From the NCBI RefSeq assembly GCF_011397635.1, contig NC_064752.1, forward strand, positions 4,064,501 to 4,128,500: DNA of 64,000 nt, written 5' to 3'. A program made the position numbers and the translations under genes. This stretch comes from Epinephelus fuscoguttatus. Lineage: Eukaryota; Chordata; Actinopteri; Perciformes; Serranidae. Shown in pieces: positions 38,201-53,050 of the stretch (position 1 is its first letter; every line of letters begins with the position of its first letter). The notes under the pieces are model-generated. The model did not search any database. It saw only the letters and a list, made by a program, of their open reading frames with translations, and was not told the DNA's origin.

Positions 38201-41200
38201 TAAACCAGCTTAGTGCAGAACCTTTTAGGCCAATTAAGTGATCCAGTCTCTGTAGCAGAATTTGATGGCCAGTTGTGTCAAACGCCGCACTAAGATCTAA
38301 TAAAACAAGTACAGAGATGAGTCCTTTGTCCGAAGCAATCAGAAGGTCATTTGTAATTTTAACTAGTGCTGTCTCAGTGCTATGATGCACTCTAAATCCT
38401 GACTGAAATTTCTCAAATAAATTATTATCATAGAGAAAATCACACAGCTGGTCTGCGACTACTTTCTCAAAGATCTTTGAAAGAAAGGGAAGATTAGATA
38501 TTGGTCTATAGTTGGCTAACACCTCAGGAGAGGTTTAATTACAGCTACCTTAAAAGACTGTGGTACATAGCCTGTTAATAAGGATATATTGATCATATCT
38601 AATATATGAGTGTTAACTAAAGGAAAGACCTCCTTAAGTAGTGTAGTTGGGATGGGGTCTAAGAGACACGTTGATGATTTAGATGAAGAAATCACTGCAG
38701 TCAATTCTTGAAAAGAAATTGGGGAGAAGCAATCTAAATATATATTAGGTCTTACAGCTGTGTTTGAGGTTTGCTCTACCTTCTGTTTTCAAAACCACTG
38801 GTCTGATCAAAAAATCCAAATCATCAACCTGCCCGTTAGGTCCCCTTCTAAATGCTCTTGGTAAAGCCACTGTTCCCTCTCTGGCCTCTCTCATCACGTG
38901 CATAATCCATTCTTCCCTCACCACTGGAATTGTTCCTTCACCCCTCAAAACAGCTGCTGTCCCCCCAATACTCAAGAAACCTGGCACAGATCCCAATAAC
39001 CACAATAACTTCCGTCCCATCTCCAATCTTCCATTTCTCTCAAAGATACTTGAAAAAACTGTTGCCTCTCAGCTCCATTCCCACCTTTCCCGCAATAATC
39101 TTTCCAACAATTCCAGTCCGGTTTCCGCCCTCTCCACAGTACTGAAACAGCATTCCTCAAAATCACCAACGATCTCCTCCTGGCAGCTGATTCCGGTCCT
39201 GCTATTCATCATTTACTTACTCCCCCTTGGCTCATACGCAGATGACACCCAGCTCCATATTTCCACCAAACCCAACTCCACCATCCCACCTTCCTCCCTC
39301 ACTGACTGCCTCCGTGAAATAAAATCCTGGTTTTCATCCAACTTCTTCAAATTAAACAGCGACAAAAAAAGAAATTCTACTCATTGGCACTAAAACCACC
39401 CTATCCAAATCCCCAAGTTTCACATTATCTTTTGACAACTCTTCCATTTCTCCTTCCCCACAGGTCAAGAGTCTGGGTGTCATCCTCGACAGCACACTTT
39501 CTTACACTTCTCATATCAACCACGTAACCTGGTCAGCTTACTTCCATCTCTGCAACATCAACTGCCTCCGCCCCTCTCTCACACCTCACACAGCTGCCAT
39601 TCTGGTCCACAGTCTTGTCACCTCCTGGCTTGACTACTGCAACTCCCTCCTGTTCGGTCTTCCACAAAAAACTCTGCATAAACTACAACTAGTACAGAAT
39701 TCAGCAGCTCGTATCATCAATCAATCAATCAATCAATCAATTTTATTTATAAAGCCCAATATCACAAATCACAATTTGCCTCACAGGGCTTTACAGCATA
39801 CGACATCCCTCTGTCCTTATGACCCTCACAGCGGATAAGGAAAAACTCCCCAAAAAAACCCCTTTAACGGGGGAAAAAAAACGGTAGAAACCTCAGGAAG
39901 AGCAACTGAGGAGGGATCCCTCTTCCAGGACGGACAGACGTGCAATAGATGTCGTACAGAACAGATCAACATGATAAATTAACAGTAATCCATATGACAC
40001 AGGGAGAGAGAGAGAGAGAGAGATATGCAGGTAATGACAGTATCTTACAACAACATTAATGGAAGTAATAATATTATAGTTATAGTTCTGGTTACTGCGG
40101 TACAATATGTTGAAAGTATGTATTAATACCTGGCAGTATACATGTGTGACAATAATCATATGTGTATAATAACAGAAGAAGTATGACTAATGACTAATGA
40201 TGGCAGCAGCAGCAGCAGGAGGCATCTGGCAGGACCACGGCAGCAGCACAACCACACACGTCACGCTGTCCAGGCACCGCTGTGATATGAGTTAACCTGA
40301 GAGACAGTGGAGCACAAAGGCTCCGGAGAAGAAGCCGAGTTAGTGACATCCAGAATGGCCGGGTTAGCTAGATGCAGTAATAGGATACGAGAGAGAGAGA
40401 GAGAGAGAGAAGGACAGAAGGGGCCCGGTGTATTATAGAGGGGTCCTCCGGCAGACTAGGCCTAAGTCAGCCTAACTAAGGGCTGGTACAGGACAAGCCT
40501 GAGCCAGCCCTAACTATAAGCTTTATCAAAGAGGAAAGTCTTAAGTCTAGTCTTAAATGTGGAGATGGTGTCTGCCTCCCGGACCGTAACAGGAAGATGA
40601 TTCCACAGGAGAGGAGCCTGATAGCTGAAGGCTCTGGCTCCTGATCTACTTTTTGAGACTTTAGGGAACACGAGTAACCATGCATTCTCATAGCTGAGTG
40701 TTCTGGTGGGATAATATTGCACTATGAGCTCTCTTAGATATGAAGGAGCCTGACCATTTAGAGCTTTATAAGTTAACAGTAGCATTTAAAATTCAATTAT
40801 GGATTTTACAGTGAGCCAGTGCAGAGAAGCTAAAACAGGAGAGATATGATCGCTTTTCTTAGTTCCTGTTAGTACACGTGCTGCTGCATTCTGAATTAGC
40901 TGGAGAGTTTTTAAGGACTTACTAGAGCTACCTGATAATAGAGAGTTACAGTAATCCAGCCTTGAGGTAACAAAATCGTGGACCAATTTTTCTGCATCTT
41001 TCCGGGTCAGGATAGGCCTAATTTTCGCAATATTACGCAGATGAAAAAATGCAGTCCGTGAGGTTTGCTTTAAATGAGAATTAAAAGACAAATCTTGATC
41101 AAATGTTACTCCGAGGTTTCTTACGGTAGTGGCAGGGGCCAGAGCAATGCCATCTAGAGAAACTATGTCATCAGATAAAGAGTCTCTGAGTTGTTTGGGG

Positions 41201-44200
41201 CCAAGAACAATAACTTCAGTTTTGTCTGAATTTAACATCAGGAAATTGGTGCTCATCCAAGTTTTTATGTCTTTAAGGCAATTATGGAGTTTAGTTAATT
41301 GATTGCTTTCTTCTGGCTTCATTGATAAATACAACTGAGTATCATCCGCATAACAATGGAAATTTATAGAGTGATTTCTAATGATGTTACCTAACGGAAG
41401 CATATATAGAGTAAACAGGATTGGTCCGAGCACAGAACCTTGCGGAACTCCAAAACAAACTTTAGTACGTAAGGATGGTTCATTGCGAACGTCAACAAAT
41501 TGAAAACGATCAGATAAATAAGATTTAAACCAGCTTAGTGCTGAACCTTTTAAGCCAATTAAGTGATCCAGTCTCTGCAGCAGAATTTGATGGTCAGTTG
41601 TGTCAAACGCCGCACTAAGATCTAATAAAACAAGTACAGAGACGAGTCCTTTGTCTGAAGCAATCAGAAGGTCATTTGTAATTTTAACTAGAGCTGTCTC
41701 AGTGCTATGATGCACTCTAAATCCTGACTGAAATTCCTCAAATAAATTATTATCATGGAGAAAATCACACAGCTGGTCTGTGACTACTTTCTCAAGGATC
41801 TTTGACATAAAGGGAAGATTAGATATTGGTCTATAGTTGGCTAACACCTCTGGATCCATCACAAGAACCCCATCCAGTCACCACATCACACCCGTCCTGC
41901 AGCAGCTCTATTGGCTCCCCATCACACACCGTATCCAATACAAGATTTTACTGCTCACTTTCAAGGCCATTCACAACCTCGCCTCTCTATACCTGTCTGA
42001 CCTCCTCCACATTACCACACCCGCACACACACTCAGATCCTCTTCCTCTATCCACCTCTCTGTTCCCCCTGCCCACCTGGCTACCATGGGGAGCACAGTA
42101 TTCAGCCACTCTGTTCCCCAGCTCTGGAATTCACTCCCCCCTGACCTCTGCAACACCACATCTGCCAATCTGTTCAAATCCAAACTCAAAACACATCTGT
42201 TCGGACTTGCCCATTCCACCTGATCAAATGCACTATGTTCTTACACTGTCTTATTGTCTTCCCCTCTGTTTTAATGTATTTGTATGATATTTTGTATGCT
42301 GTGTGTCTTGTTTGATGTATGCTTTTTTATCTTTGCTGTAAGGCGATCTTGAGTGGCTTGAAAGGCGCCCTAACAAATAAAATGCATTATTATTATTATT
42401 ATTATTATTGTTATTATAGGTGTGTACCTGTGTTTCTATTACACAGGTGTGTACTGTGTGTAGTACTAAAGGTGTTTTTATGATCACATCTGTTTTGTGT
42501 TTCAGTGAAGTCTGAGACTGAGAAGTTTGTTGAAGAGGAGCTTAGTAACATCAGTATGCCAGAGATGAGGGGCACAGAAGGACGTTTCCAATACACCATC
42601 ACTGAGTACAACTATAACTCTATATTTATAGTAACACTCTGATACTGAATGTATTAATTTAGTAGTGTAGTAGTAGTGTAGCAATGTAGTACAGGGTTAG
42701 TATGTAGTTGTTTAGTATTAATATAGTAGTGTAGTATTCACAGTGAAGTGTAGTATTTATGTTGAAGTGTGGTATTATTAATGTAGTAGTGTAGTATTAA
42801 TATTAAAGTGTAGTATTAATGTAGTAGTGTGGCATTAATGTAGGAGTGTAGTATTAATGTTGAAGTGAAGTATTAATGTAGTGGTGTAGTGTTGATGTTG
42901 AAGTGCAGTAATTATGTAGTTGTGTGGTAATAATGTAGTTGTGTAGTATTAATGTAGTAGTGTGGTATTAATGTAGGAGTGTAGTATTAATGTTTAAGTG
43001 TTGTGCTAATGTAGTAGTGTGGTATTAATGTATTAGTGTAGTATTAACATTGAAGTGTAATATTAATGTTGTAGTGTAGTATTAATGTTGAAGTGTAGTA
43101 TTAATGTAGTAGTGTAGTATTAGTGTAGTTGTGTGGTATTAATGCTGAAGTGTAGTATCAGTGTTGAAGTGCAGTATTAATGTTGAAGTGTTGTATTAAT
43201 GTAGTAGTGTAGTATTAATGTGAAGTGTAATATTAATGTAGTAGTGTAGTATTAATGTGTTAGTGTAGTATTAACATTAAAGTGTAGTATTAATGTTGAA
43301 GTGAAGTATTAATGTTGAAGTGTAGTATTAATGTATTAGTGTAGTATTAATGTACTGGTGTAGCATTAATGTTGAAGTGTAGTATTAATGTATTAGTGTG
43401 GTATTAATGTAGTAGTGTCGTGTTAATGTATTAGTGTAGTGTTAATGTATTAGTGTAGTATTAAAGTATTTGTGTAGTATTAATGTATTTGTGTAGTATT
43501 AATGTAGTAGTGTCGTGTTAATGTATTAGTGTAGTATTAATGTTTAAGTGTAATGTTAATGTATTAGTGTAGTGTTAATGTATTAGTGTAGTATCAATGT
43601 ATTGGTGTAGCATTAATGTTGAAGTGTAGTATTACTGTATTAGTGGGGCATTAATGTATTAGTGTAGTATTAATGTTGAAGTGTAGTATTAATGTATTCG
43701 TGTAGTATTAATGTAGTAGTGTCGTGTTAATGTATTCGTGTAGTATTAATGTAGTAGTGTCGTGTTAATGTATTAGTGTAGTATTAATGTAGTAGTGTGG
43801 TGTTAATGTATTAGTGTAGTATTAATGTTGAAGTGTAGTATTAATGTAGTAGTGTCGTGTTAATGTATTAGTGTAGTATTAATGTTGAAGTGTAGTATTA
43901 ATGTAGTAGTGTCGTGTTAATGTATTAGTGTAGTATTAATGTATTCTTGTAGTATTAATGTAGTAGTGTAGTATTAATGTAGTAGTGTCGTGTTAATGTA
44001 TTAGTGTAGTATTAATGTAGTAGTGTGGTGTTAATGTATTAGTGTATTATGAATGTTGAAGTGTGGTATTAATGTAGTAGTGTAGTTTTAATGTAGTAGT
44101 GTAGTAATAATGTTGAAGTGTAATATTAATGTAGTAGTTTAGTATAACTGTACTAGTGTAGTATTAGTACTTCAGTATGAAGTACTTTCTGAACTGGGTG

Positions 44201-47200
44201 TGTACTAATGTCCTCTCTGTGTCGTCTGTCTTCAGTGTGAAGATCACTGAGTTGAATCTGACTCATGCTGACCTGCAGTTCATCCCTGAAGTCGGTTTAA
44301 TGTTCGATGTTCAGAACTCTTCGATCTCACTGAGTTTCCACCGACGGATCCTCTACTGGTTCTTGTTAGTTTCCTCCAAAACCCTGACTCAGTACTAACC
44401 ACCAGCTGTGTCAAACAGAACACTGACCTCGCCAAACACGTCTTCAGCACCCTGATGTCACCAGAACACTGATCTAACCAGAACACACCAGAATACTGAT
44501 TTCACCAGAACACTGATCTCACCAGAACACACCAGAACAGTGATCTCTGCAGAACACACCAGAACACTGATCTCAGCAGAACACACCAGAACACTGATCT
44601 CACCAGAACATGTCTTCAGCACCCTGATCTCACCAGAACACTGAGCTCAGCAGAACACACCAGAATACTGATCTCACCAGAACACTGATCTCACCAGAAC
44701 ATGTCTTCAGCACCCTGATGTCACCAGAACACTGATCTAACCAGAACACACCAGAATACTGATCTCACCAGAACACTGATCTCACCAGAACATGTCTTCA
44801 GCACCCTGATCTCACCAGAACACACCAGAACACTGATCTCACCAGAACACCAATCTCAGTAGAACACACCAGAACACTGATCTCAGCAGAACATGTCTAC
44901 AGAACAGAGATTTACCTTGTGGCAAAGTTCTCAGACACAACACTCACAACTGTGCGAGGTTCTCAGAGTTAGATCATCATGACACTCACAGTTACTCCTA
45001 CAGAACATTATTAGAACCATAATCATTAAACGTATAGAACAATATTATGACTCTCAGGGTTCTATTTAGGAACTGAAACACAACTAACCCCCTCAACCAA
45101 ATATGATTCAATCATAGTGATGATGATGATGATGATGATCATGCTGTCTATGTGTCAGTTATGACACGGGGAACATCAACGCGTCGGCGGAAGGTGTGAA
45201 CATCAACACAGCTCTGAACCTGATAAGAGATGATCAGGGACGACTGAAGATCAACAACATCACCTGTGACGCCAAAGTGTCCAAGATGAGGGCCAAGTTC
45301 AGTGGGACACTCGGGTACGATTCGCTGACTCAGACATTACTGATCAACAATCACTGATAGATAACATCTGATCAATGATCATCCATCACTGATCAATTGT
45401 AACTGATGTCTCACTGTGCTGTTTTGTCTCGACTTGTCTTTCAGGAGAGTTTATGACTTCCTGGCGAGTTTTCTGACAACAGGCATGCGCTTCCTCCTCA
45501 ATCAAAAGGTCTCTGTCGCTGTCCTATCTCTCTGTCTCTGTCTCTGTCCTGCCAATCTCTGACCTGTCTGTCTCTTTGTCGTTGTCTCTGATCTTTCTAT
45601 ATCTGTCATGTCTGTCTCTGTCTTTGTCCTGTCTCTCTCTGTTTCTGTCCTGTCTCTCTCTGTCCTGTCTGTCTCTTTCTCTTTGTTTCTGATCTTTCTA
45701 TCTCTGACCTGTCTCTTTTTTTTAATTTTTTTTTATATATATATTTCATTGATTTTAATTTTCAGAATGCAAAAGGAAACAGAAAAACAAAACAGGACAA
45801 CAGAAAGAAAGACAAACATACAAACAAACAAACAAACAAACAAGCATGACAGCACCTGAATCACAAATCATAGCAAAATGGCAGCATTGACAATATACAT
45901 CACAGGACAAGCATAGCACAAAAGAAAAATTTACTCCATTCCTGTGTTAGGTAACAAGTTTTCAAGGAAAAGGGGGTTGATGAGAAGATACATTCTTAAA
46001 TTAAAATTACAAAATCAATTGGATTTAATTCTGAGAGTTAATCCACCCCTCTGTAGAGATTTCATATGGCAGATGCTCTAAAATTGGTTGCCAGATTTTA
46101 AAAAAAAAAGTATTGTTCCCCCCTAAGGCAGCAGAGAAGCTTTCCATTGGTAAGACCTTATAAATTTCTCTGTACCACTGCGTTATTGTTGGGGGTTTGT
46201 CTTTAATCCATTGGAACAAAATACATCATCTAGCTAGTAACAGGAGTTTTGTTATGAGAGTGTACTGAGAGGGGTTACTCCTGTCTGTCTCTGTCTCTGT
46301 CTGTCCCTGTCTTTGTCTGTCTCTATCTCTGTCTGTCTCTGTCCTGTCTGTCTCTGACCTGTATGTCTGTCTCTGCCCTGTCAATCTGTGACCTGTCTGT
46401 CTGCCTCTTTCTCTTTGTCTCTGACCTGTCTGTCTCTGTCCTGTCTGTCCTATCTGTCTCTGTCTCTGCCTGTCTCTGTCCTGTCTGTCTCTGACCATTC
46501 TCTCTGTCTCTGCTGCTGACCTGTCTGTGTCTGTCCTGTCTCTCTCTGATCTGTCTGCCTCTGTCCTGTCTGTCTCTGTCTCTGTCTGTCACTGCCTGTC
46601 TCTGTCTCTGTCTCTGTCCCATCTGTCTCTGACATGTCTTTCTGTCTCTGACCTAACTGTCTCTGTCCTGTCTGTGTGTGTCCTGTCTGTCTCTGACCCA
46701 TCTGTCTTCAACCTGTCTGTCTTTGAACTGTGTGTCTCTGACCTGTCTGTTTCTGGCTTGTCTATCTGCCTCTGTATCTGACCTATCTCTCTGTCTCTGT
46801 ATCTGACCTGTTTCTCGATCCTGTCTGTCTCTGTCTCTGTGTATGTCTCTATCCTGTCTGTCTGTGTCTCTGTGTATGTCTCTGTCCTGTCTGTCTCTGT
46901 CTGTCTCTGACCTGCCTGTCTCTGTCCTGTCTGTCTCTGTCTCTGTGTTTGTCTCTGACCTGTCTGTCTCCAACCTGTCTGTCTCTGACCTGTCTGTCTC
47001 TGGACTGTCTATCTGCCTCTGTATCTGACCTGTCTCTCTGTCTCTGTATCTGACCTCTCTCTGTCTCTGTCTCTGACCCTTATGTCTGCCCTGTCTGTCT
47101 CTCAGATCTGTCCTGCTCTGAACCACGCTGCTCTGGTCCACGTGAACTCCATGTTGGAGACGATCCCTGTGAGGACGGAGGTTGATCAGTATATTGGGAT

Positions 47201-49037
47201 CGATTATTCTCTGATCAATGATCCGATTGTGACGTCTCAGAGCCTCGACATGAACTTCAGGGTAAGACGGTTCCTCTGATTTTCTATGTTTACACAGGGC
47301 CAGATCTTAAGGGGACGTTAACGTGTGTGTCTCTGCAGGGGATGTTCTTTGACCTCTCTGATCCAAACGACACGTTGGCGAACTACGCTGTTGACCCGGT
47401 GATCAGAGAGTATGACCGGATGGTCTACCTTGCTCTGTCCGAGTTCTTCTTCGACAGCGGGATGTTTTCTTACTACAGAGCAGGAATCTTCCAGATCCAC
47501 ATCGTCAACGAGAAGGTCTGAACCACCACAGACTCTCAAAACCACTGTAGACCCTAAATCACTATAAACCATCAAAACTACCACAGACCCGGGAAACCAC
47601 CACAGGGTCAAAACCATCAGAGTCCTCAATATTTAACATACAAAACCTAGAAACTTCCGAAATCTCTACGGACCCCCCAAAATAACTACATGCACCAAAA
47701 ACCATCACAGACTTCCAGAACCACCACAGACCCTCAAATTCTCTATAGACCCCCCAAACCAGCTTGAGTTATTAGTCCTGATAACTGACTTTATCTCATT
47801 TGACCTTCACTGTTTGTGTCTCCTCGTCCTTCAGATGCCCAAAGACCTCGAGATGTTGCTGAGAACCACCTACTTCGGAACCATCATGATGCTGGTGAAC
47901 ACAAACACTACAGAACACAGTAAAGACACATTAGAGACACAGTAGAGATGCCGTAGATACACAGTAAAGACAGAGAAGAGACGCAGTAGAGACACAAACA
48001 CAGTAGAGACACAGTAGAGACACAAACACAGCTGAAACAGTAGAGACACAAACAGCAGAAACACAGTAGAGACACAGTAGAGACGCAATAGAGACACAAA
48101 CACAGCTGAAACACAGTAGAAACATAAATACAGTAGAGACACAGTAGATACACATAAACACAATTGAGACACAGTAGAAGGTCCTAAGGACAGAGGGATG
48201 TCGTATGCTGTAAAGCCCTCTGAGGCAAACTGTGATTTGTGATATTGGGCTTTATGAATAAAACTGATTGATTGATTGATTGATTGACATGTCAGCAGGA
48301 TCAAGGTTGTCTCTAAATTACTAGTCTGAGTGGGCGGAAGTTGGCTGCATAGATCAGCCTCTCACTGGGCAGACCAAGCCATCCGCTGAAGTCCCGCCCT
48401 ACCACCTTTGGTTGTGTAGCAGTTTTCAACCGTTTCCAACACATCCTTTACTACCTTTTGCGGTGTTTGTACAGGAAAGGCCAAAGCAGACTCTACCTGC
48501 TGAGGTGGCTTAGGTCTTTTGGAGTGCAGGGGGCGCTCCTGAAGACCTTCTTTGACACTGTGGTGGCATCAGCCATCTTTTACGGAGTGGTCTGCTGGGG
48601 CAGCAGTGTCTTGGCTGCAGATAGGAAGAGACTGGACAAGCTGATCAAGAAGGCCAGCTCTGTTGTGGGATGCTCTCTGGACTCTGTGCAGGTGGTGGGA
48701 GAAAGGAGGACGACAGCCAAGCTGTCATCCCTGAGGACTAATGACTCCCACCCCCTGCAGGAGGAGATAAAAGCTGTGGAGAGCTCCTTCAGCGATAGAC
48801 TGATTCACCCAAAGTGTGTGAAGGAACGCTATTGCAGGTCCTTCGTGCCTGCTGCTGTCAGGCTACATAACCAGCACTGCTCACAGTAGACTGCACCATG
48901 GACACTTTATTGACACTTTATTGACACCACAGCTGTCTGCTGTTTTGCACATACAGTAACTTCCACTAGATGTGCTCCCTTTATCCACTGCTCTTTTTTA
49001 TTCACTGCTGCTGATTATTATCCATTTCCTATTATTT

Positions 49038-49069
<32 letters not shown>

Positions 49070-52000
49070 GTTATTTATTGCCGACTCTTGGATTTTTGTA
49101 CTTATTTGCATGCCTAGTTATTTAAGTCTTAAAAGTCTAATTTTGAAATCTTTAATCTGACTCTTTTTTCTTGACTGCTGTAACACTGGAATTTCTCAAT
49201 TATAGGATTAATAAAGGTGTATCTTATCTTATCTTATCTTTGATCTTGCGGGGATGTAGCCATTTTTTTGCCATGGTTCGTGTCCTGTAGGCGATATTTC
49301 TGTGGGTGTGTTACACCAAAACCTGTTTCCCCCTGGCAATATTTTGCAAGTGCACTGTTGCTGTGGCACCGGCCAGAACGATTGTGATTAGGCAGCTCTA
49401 TTCTGAGGAACGTGAAGTTAGCAACACCAGCGACCACAGTCAAATGTATCCCTGGGGCCAGAGCGGGCGACATTGAATCAAATTTAAAGCTGCTGGCTAA
49501 AGCTAAACGTAGATTCAGTAAGATTGTTATTCACGTCGGCGTCAATGACACCCGGTTACGCCAATCGGAGGTCACTAAAATTAATATTGCTTCGGTGTGT
49601 GAATATGCAAAAACGATGTCGGACTCCGTAGTTTTCTCTGGACCCCTCCCAAATCTGACCAGTGATGACATGTTTAGCCGCATGTCATCGTTTAACCGCT
49701 GGCTGTCCAGGTGGTGTCCAGCAAACGATGTGGGTTTTGTTAATAATTGGCAAACTTTCTGGGGAAAACCTGGTCTTATTAGGAGAGACGGCATTCATCC
49801 CACTTTGGATGGAGCTGCTCTCATTTCTAGGAACTTGGCAAACTTTATTAGTAATTTAAATCCCTGACAACCCAGAGTTGAGACCAGGACTCAGAGTTGC
49901 AGTCCTAAACGCCTCTCTGAGCTTCTAGTTCAGTTACCCAGCCATAGTTTTAATAGTTTTATACAAACGGTGTCTGTCCCCCGACCGCCTAAATTATCTA
50001 AATCTAAAATTAAACAAAGAGGAGTTGTGCATAACAACTTCATAAAAATTAAAACCTCTTCTGTGACAGAAAGACAAAACAGGAGAATTAAATGCGGATT
50101 GTTGAATATCAGGTCTCTATCGTCTAAAGCAGTGTTAGTAAATGAATTAATATCAGATAATCATATTGATTTACTCAGTCTCACTGAAACCTGGCTGTGT
50201 CCAGATGAATATGTCAGTCTAAATGAGTCCACTCCTCCCAGTCATAATAATACCCACATTCCTCGAGGCAGCGGCCGAGGAGGGGGAGTTGCAGTCATTT
50301 TTAACTCTAGCCTGTTAATCAGCCCTAAACCTAAACTAGATTATAATTCATTTGAAAGCCTCGTTCCTAGTCTTTTACATCCGACCTGGAAAACCTCGCA
50401 GCCACTTTTATTTGTTATAGTGTACCGTGCTCCTGGCCCGTATTCTGAATTTGTATCTGAATTCTCAGAGTTTTTATCCAGTTTAGTTCTTAAATCAGAT
50501 AAAGTTATTATTGTAGGCGATTTTAACATTCATGTCGACGTTGATAATGACTCCCTGGCTACCGCGTTTATCACATTATTAGACTCCATTGGCTTCAGTC
50601 AGGGTGTACATGAACCCACTCACTGTTTTAACCATACCCTCGATCTAGTTCTGACGTATGGAATTGAAATTGATAACCTAAAAGTCTTTCCACAGAATCC
50701 CTCGCTATCGGATCATTATCTGATTACTTTTGATTTCTTTTTACTCGTTCACACGCCACTCAGCAACGGTTACTATACTAGATGTTTATCAGATAGTGCT
50801 GTCGCAAAATTTAAGGAAAAGATTACTTCGTCGTTAAATTCAATACCAATACCTTCAGTAACAGAGGTTTCCCGTGCCGAATTTAACCTCTCCCGAATTG
50901 ATCATTTTGTTGATAGCACCGTAGGCTCGCTACGAACAACGCTCGACTCTGTAGCTCCTCTTAAAAAGAAGTTAAAAGCAAAGAAAGTTCTCCTTGGTAT
51001 AACTCTCAAACCCGTCAGTTAAAACAATTATCGCGAAAATTTGAAAGGAATTGGCGATTAACCAAACTGGAAGAATCTCGTTTAATCTGGACAGACAGTC
51101 TCAAAACTTATAAGAGGGCCTCCGCAATGCCAGAGCAAACTATTACTCAGCATTAATAGAAGACAATAAGAACAACCCCAGGTTTCTTTTCAGCACTGTA
51201 GCCAGGCTGACTGAAAGTCAAAGCTCTATTGAGCCTTGTATTCCCTTAGCCCTTAGCAGTAATGATTTTATGAGCTTTTTCAATGACAAAATTCTAACTA
51301 TTAGAGGCAAAATTCATGACCTCCTGCCCTCAGATAGTACCTATCTAACCTCAAACACAGCTGTAAAATCTAATATATATTTAGATTGCTTCTCCCCAAT
51401 TTCTCTTCAAGAATTGACTGCAGTGATTTCTTCATCCAAATCATCAACGTGTCTCTTAGACCCCATCCCAACTAGGCTACTTAAGGAGGTCTTTCCTTTA
51501 GTTAACACTCATATATTAGATATGATCAATATATCCTTATTAACCGGCTATGTACCACAGTCTTTTAAGGTAGCTGTAATTAAACCTCTACTAAAAAAGC
51601 CCACCCTGGATCCAGAGGTGTTAGCCAACTATAGACCAATATCTAATCTTCCCTTTATGTCAAAGATCCTTGAGAAAGTAGTCGAGACCAGCTGTGTGAT
51701 TTTCTCCATGATAATAATCTATTTGAGGAATTTCAGTCAGGATTTAGAGTGCATCATAGCACTGAGACAGCTCTAGTTAAAATTACAAATGACCTTCTGA
51801 TTGCTTCGGACAAAGGACTTGTCTCTGTACTTGTTTTATTAGATCTTAGTGCGGCGTTTGACACAATTGACCATCAAATTCTGCTGCAGAGACTGGGTCA
51901 CTTAATTGGCTTAAAAGGTTCAGCACTAAGCTGGTTTAAATCTTATTTATCTGATCGTTTTCAATTTGTTGACGTTTGCAATGAACCATCCTTACGTACC

Positions 52001-53014
52001 AAAGTTTGTTTTGGAGTTCCGCAAGGTTCTGTGCTCGGACCAATCCTGTTTACTCTATATATGCTTCCGTTAGGTAACATAATTAGAAATCACTCTAAAT
52101 TTCCATTGTTATGCGGATGATACTCAGTTGTATTTATCAATGAAGCCAGAAGAAAGCAGTCAATTAACTAAACTCCATAATTGCCTTAAAGACATAAAAA
52201 CTTGGATGAGCACCAATTTCCTGATGTTAAATTCAGACAAAACTGAAGTTATTGTTCTTGGCCCCAAACAACTCAGAGACTCTTTATCTGATGACATAGT
52301 TTCTCTAGATGGCATTGCTCTGGCCTCTAGCACTACCGTAAGAAACCTCGGAGTAACATTTGATCAAGATTTGTCTTTTAATTCTCATTTAAAACAAACC
52401 TCACGGACTGCATTTTTTCATCTGCGTAATATTGCGAAAATTAGGCCTATCCTGACCCGAAAAGATGCAGAAAAATTGGTCCACGCTTTTGTTACCTCTA
52501 GGCTGGATTACTGTAACTCTCTATTATCAGGTAGCTCTAGTAAGTCCTTAAAAACTCTCCAGCTAATTCAGAATGCAGCAGCACGTGTACTAACAGGAAC
52601 TAATAAACGCGATCATATCTCTCCTGTTTTAGCTTCTCTGCACTGGCTCCTGTAAAATCCAGAATTGAATTTAAAATCCTACTGTTAACTTATAAAGCTC
52701 TAAATGGTCAAGCTCCATCATATCTTAGAGAGCTCATAGTGCCTTATTATCCCACCAGAACACTGCGCTCTGAGAACGCAGGGTTACTCGTGGTCCCTAG
52801 CTATCAGGCTCCTCTCCTGTGGAATCATCTTCCTGTTACGGTCCGGGAGGCAGACACCGTCTCCACATTTAAGACTAGACTTAAGACTTTCCTCTTTGAT
52901 AAAGCTTATAGTTAGGGCTGGCTCAGGCTTGTCCTGTACCAGCCCTTAGTTAGGCTGACTTAGGCCTAGTCTGCCGGAGGACCCCCCTATAATACACCGG
53001 GCCCCTTCTCTCCT

Positions 53015-53050
<36 letters not shown>

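Larger units (their letters stand above)
33445..38752 (-). mobile_element. Young L2 LINE, interrupted by SINE/hAT and a TIR transposon
   Basis: Three segments of one minus-strand L2: 33445-33558 (3' UTR), 34853-35973 (3' UTR and RT C-terminus) and 37861-38752 (RT core). The RT core shows [52 protein letters not shown] and [14 protein letters not shown]. Its catalytic stretch reads CYSNDTQLY in place of CYADD, so the copy is inactive. It lies inside L2 subfamily G. Confidence 0.82.

Noticed and set aside
46226..47141. [14 protein letters not shown] ORFs on the minus strand
   Set aside because: They come from the CT-rich repeat of intron 5.
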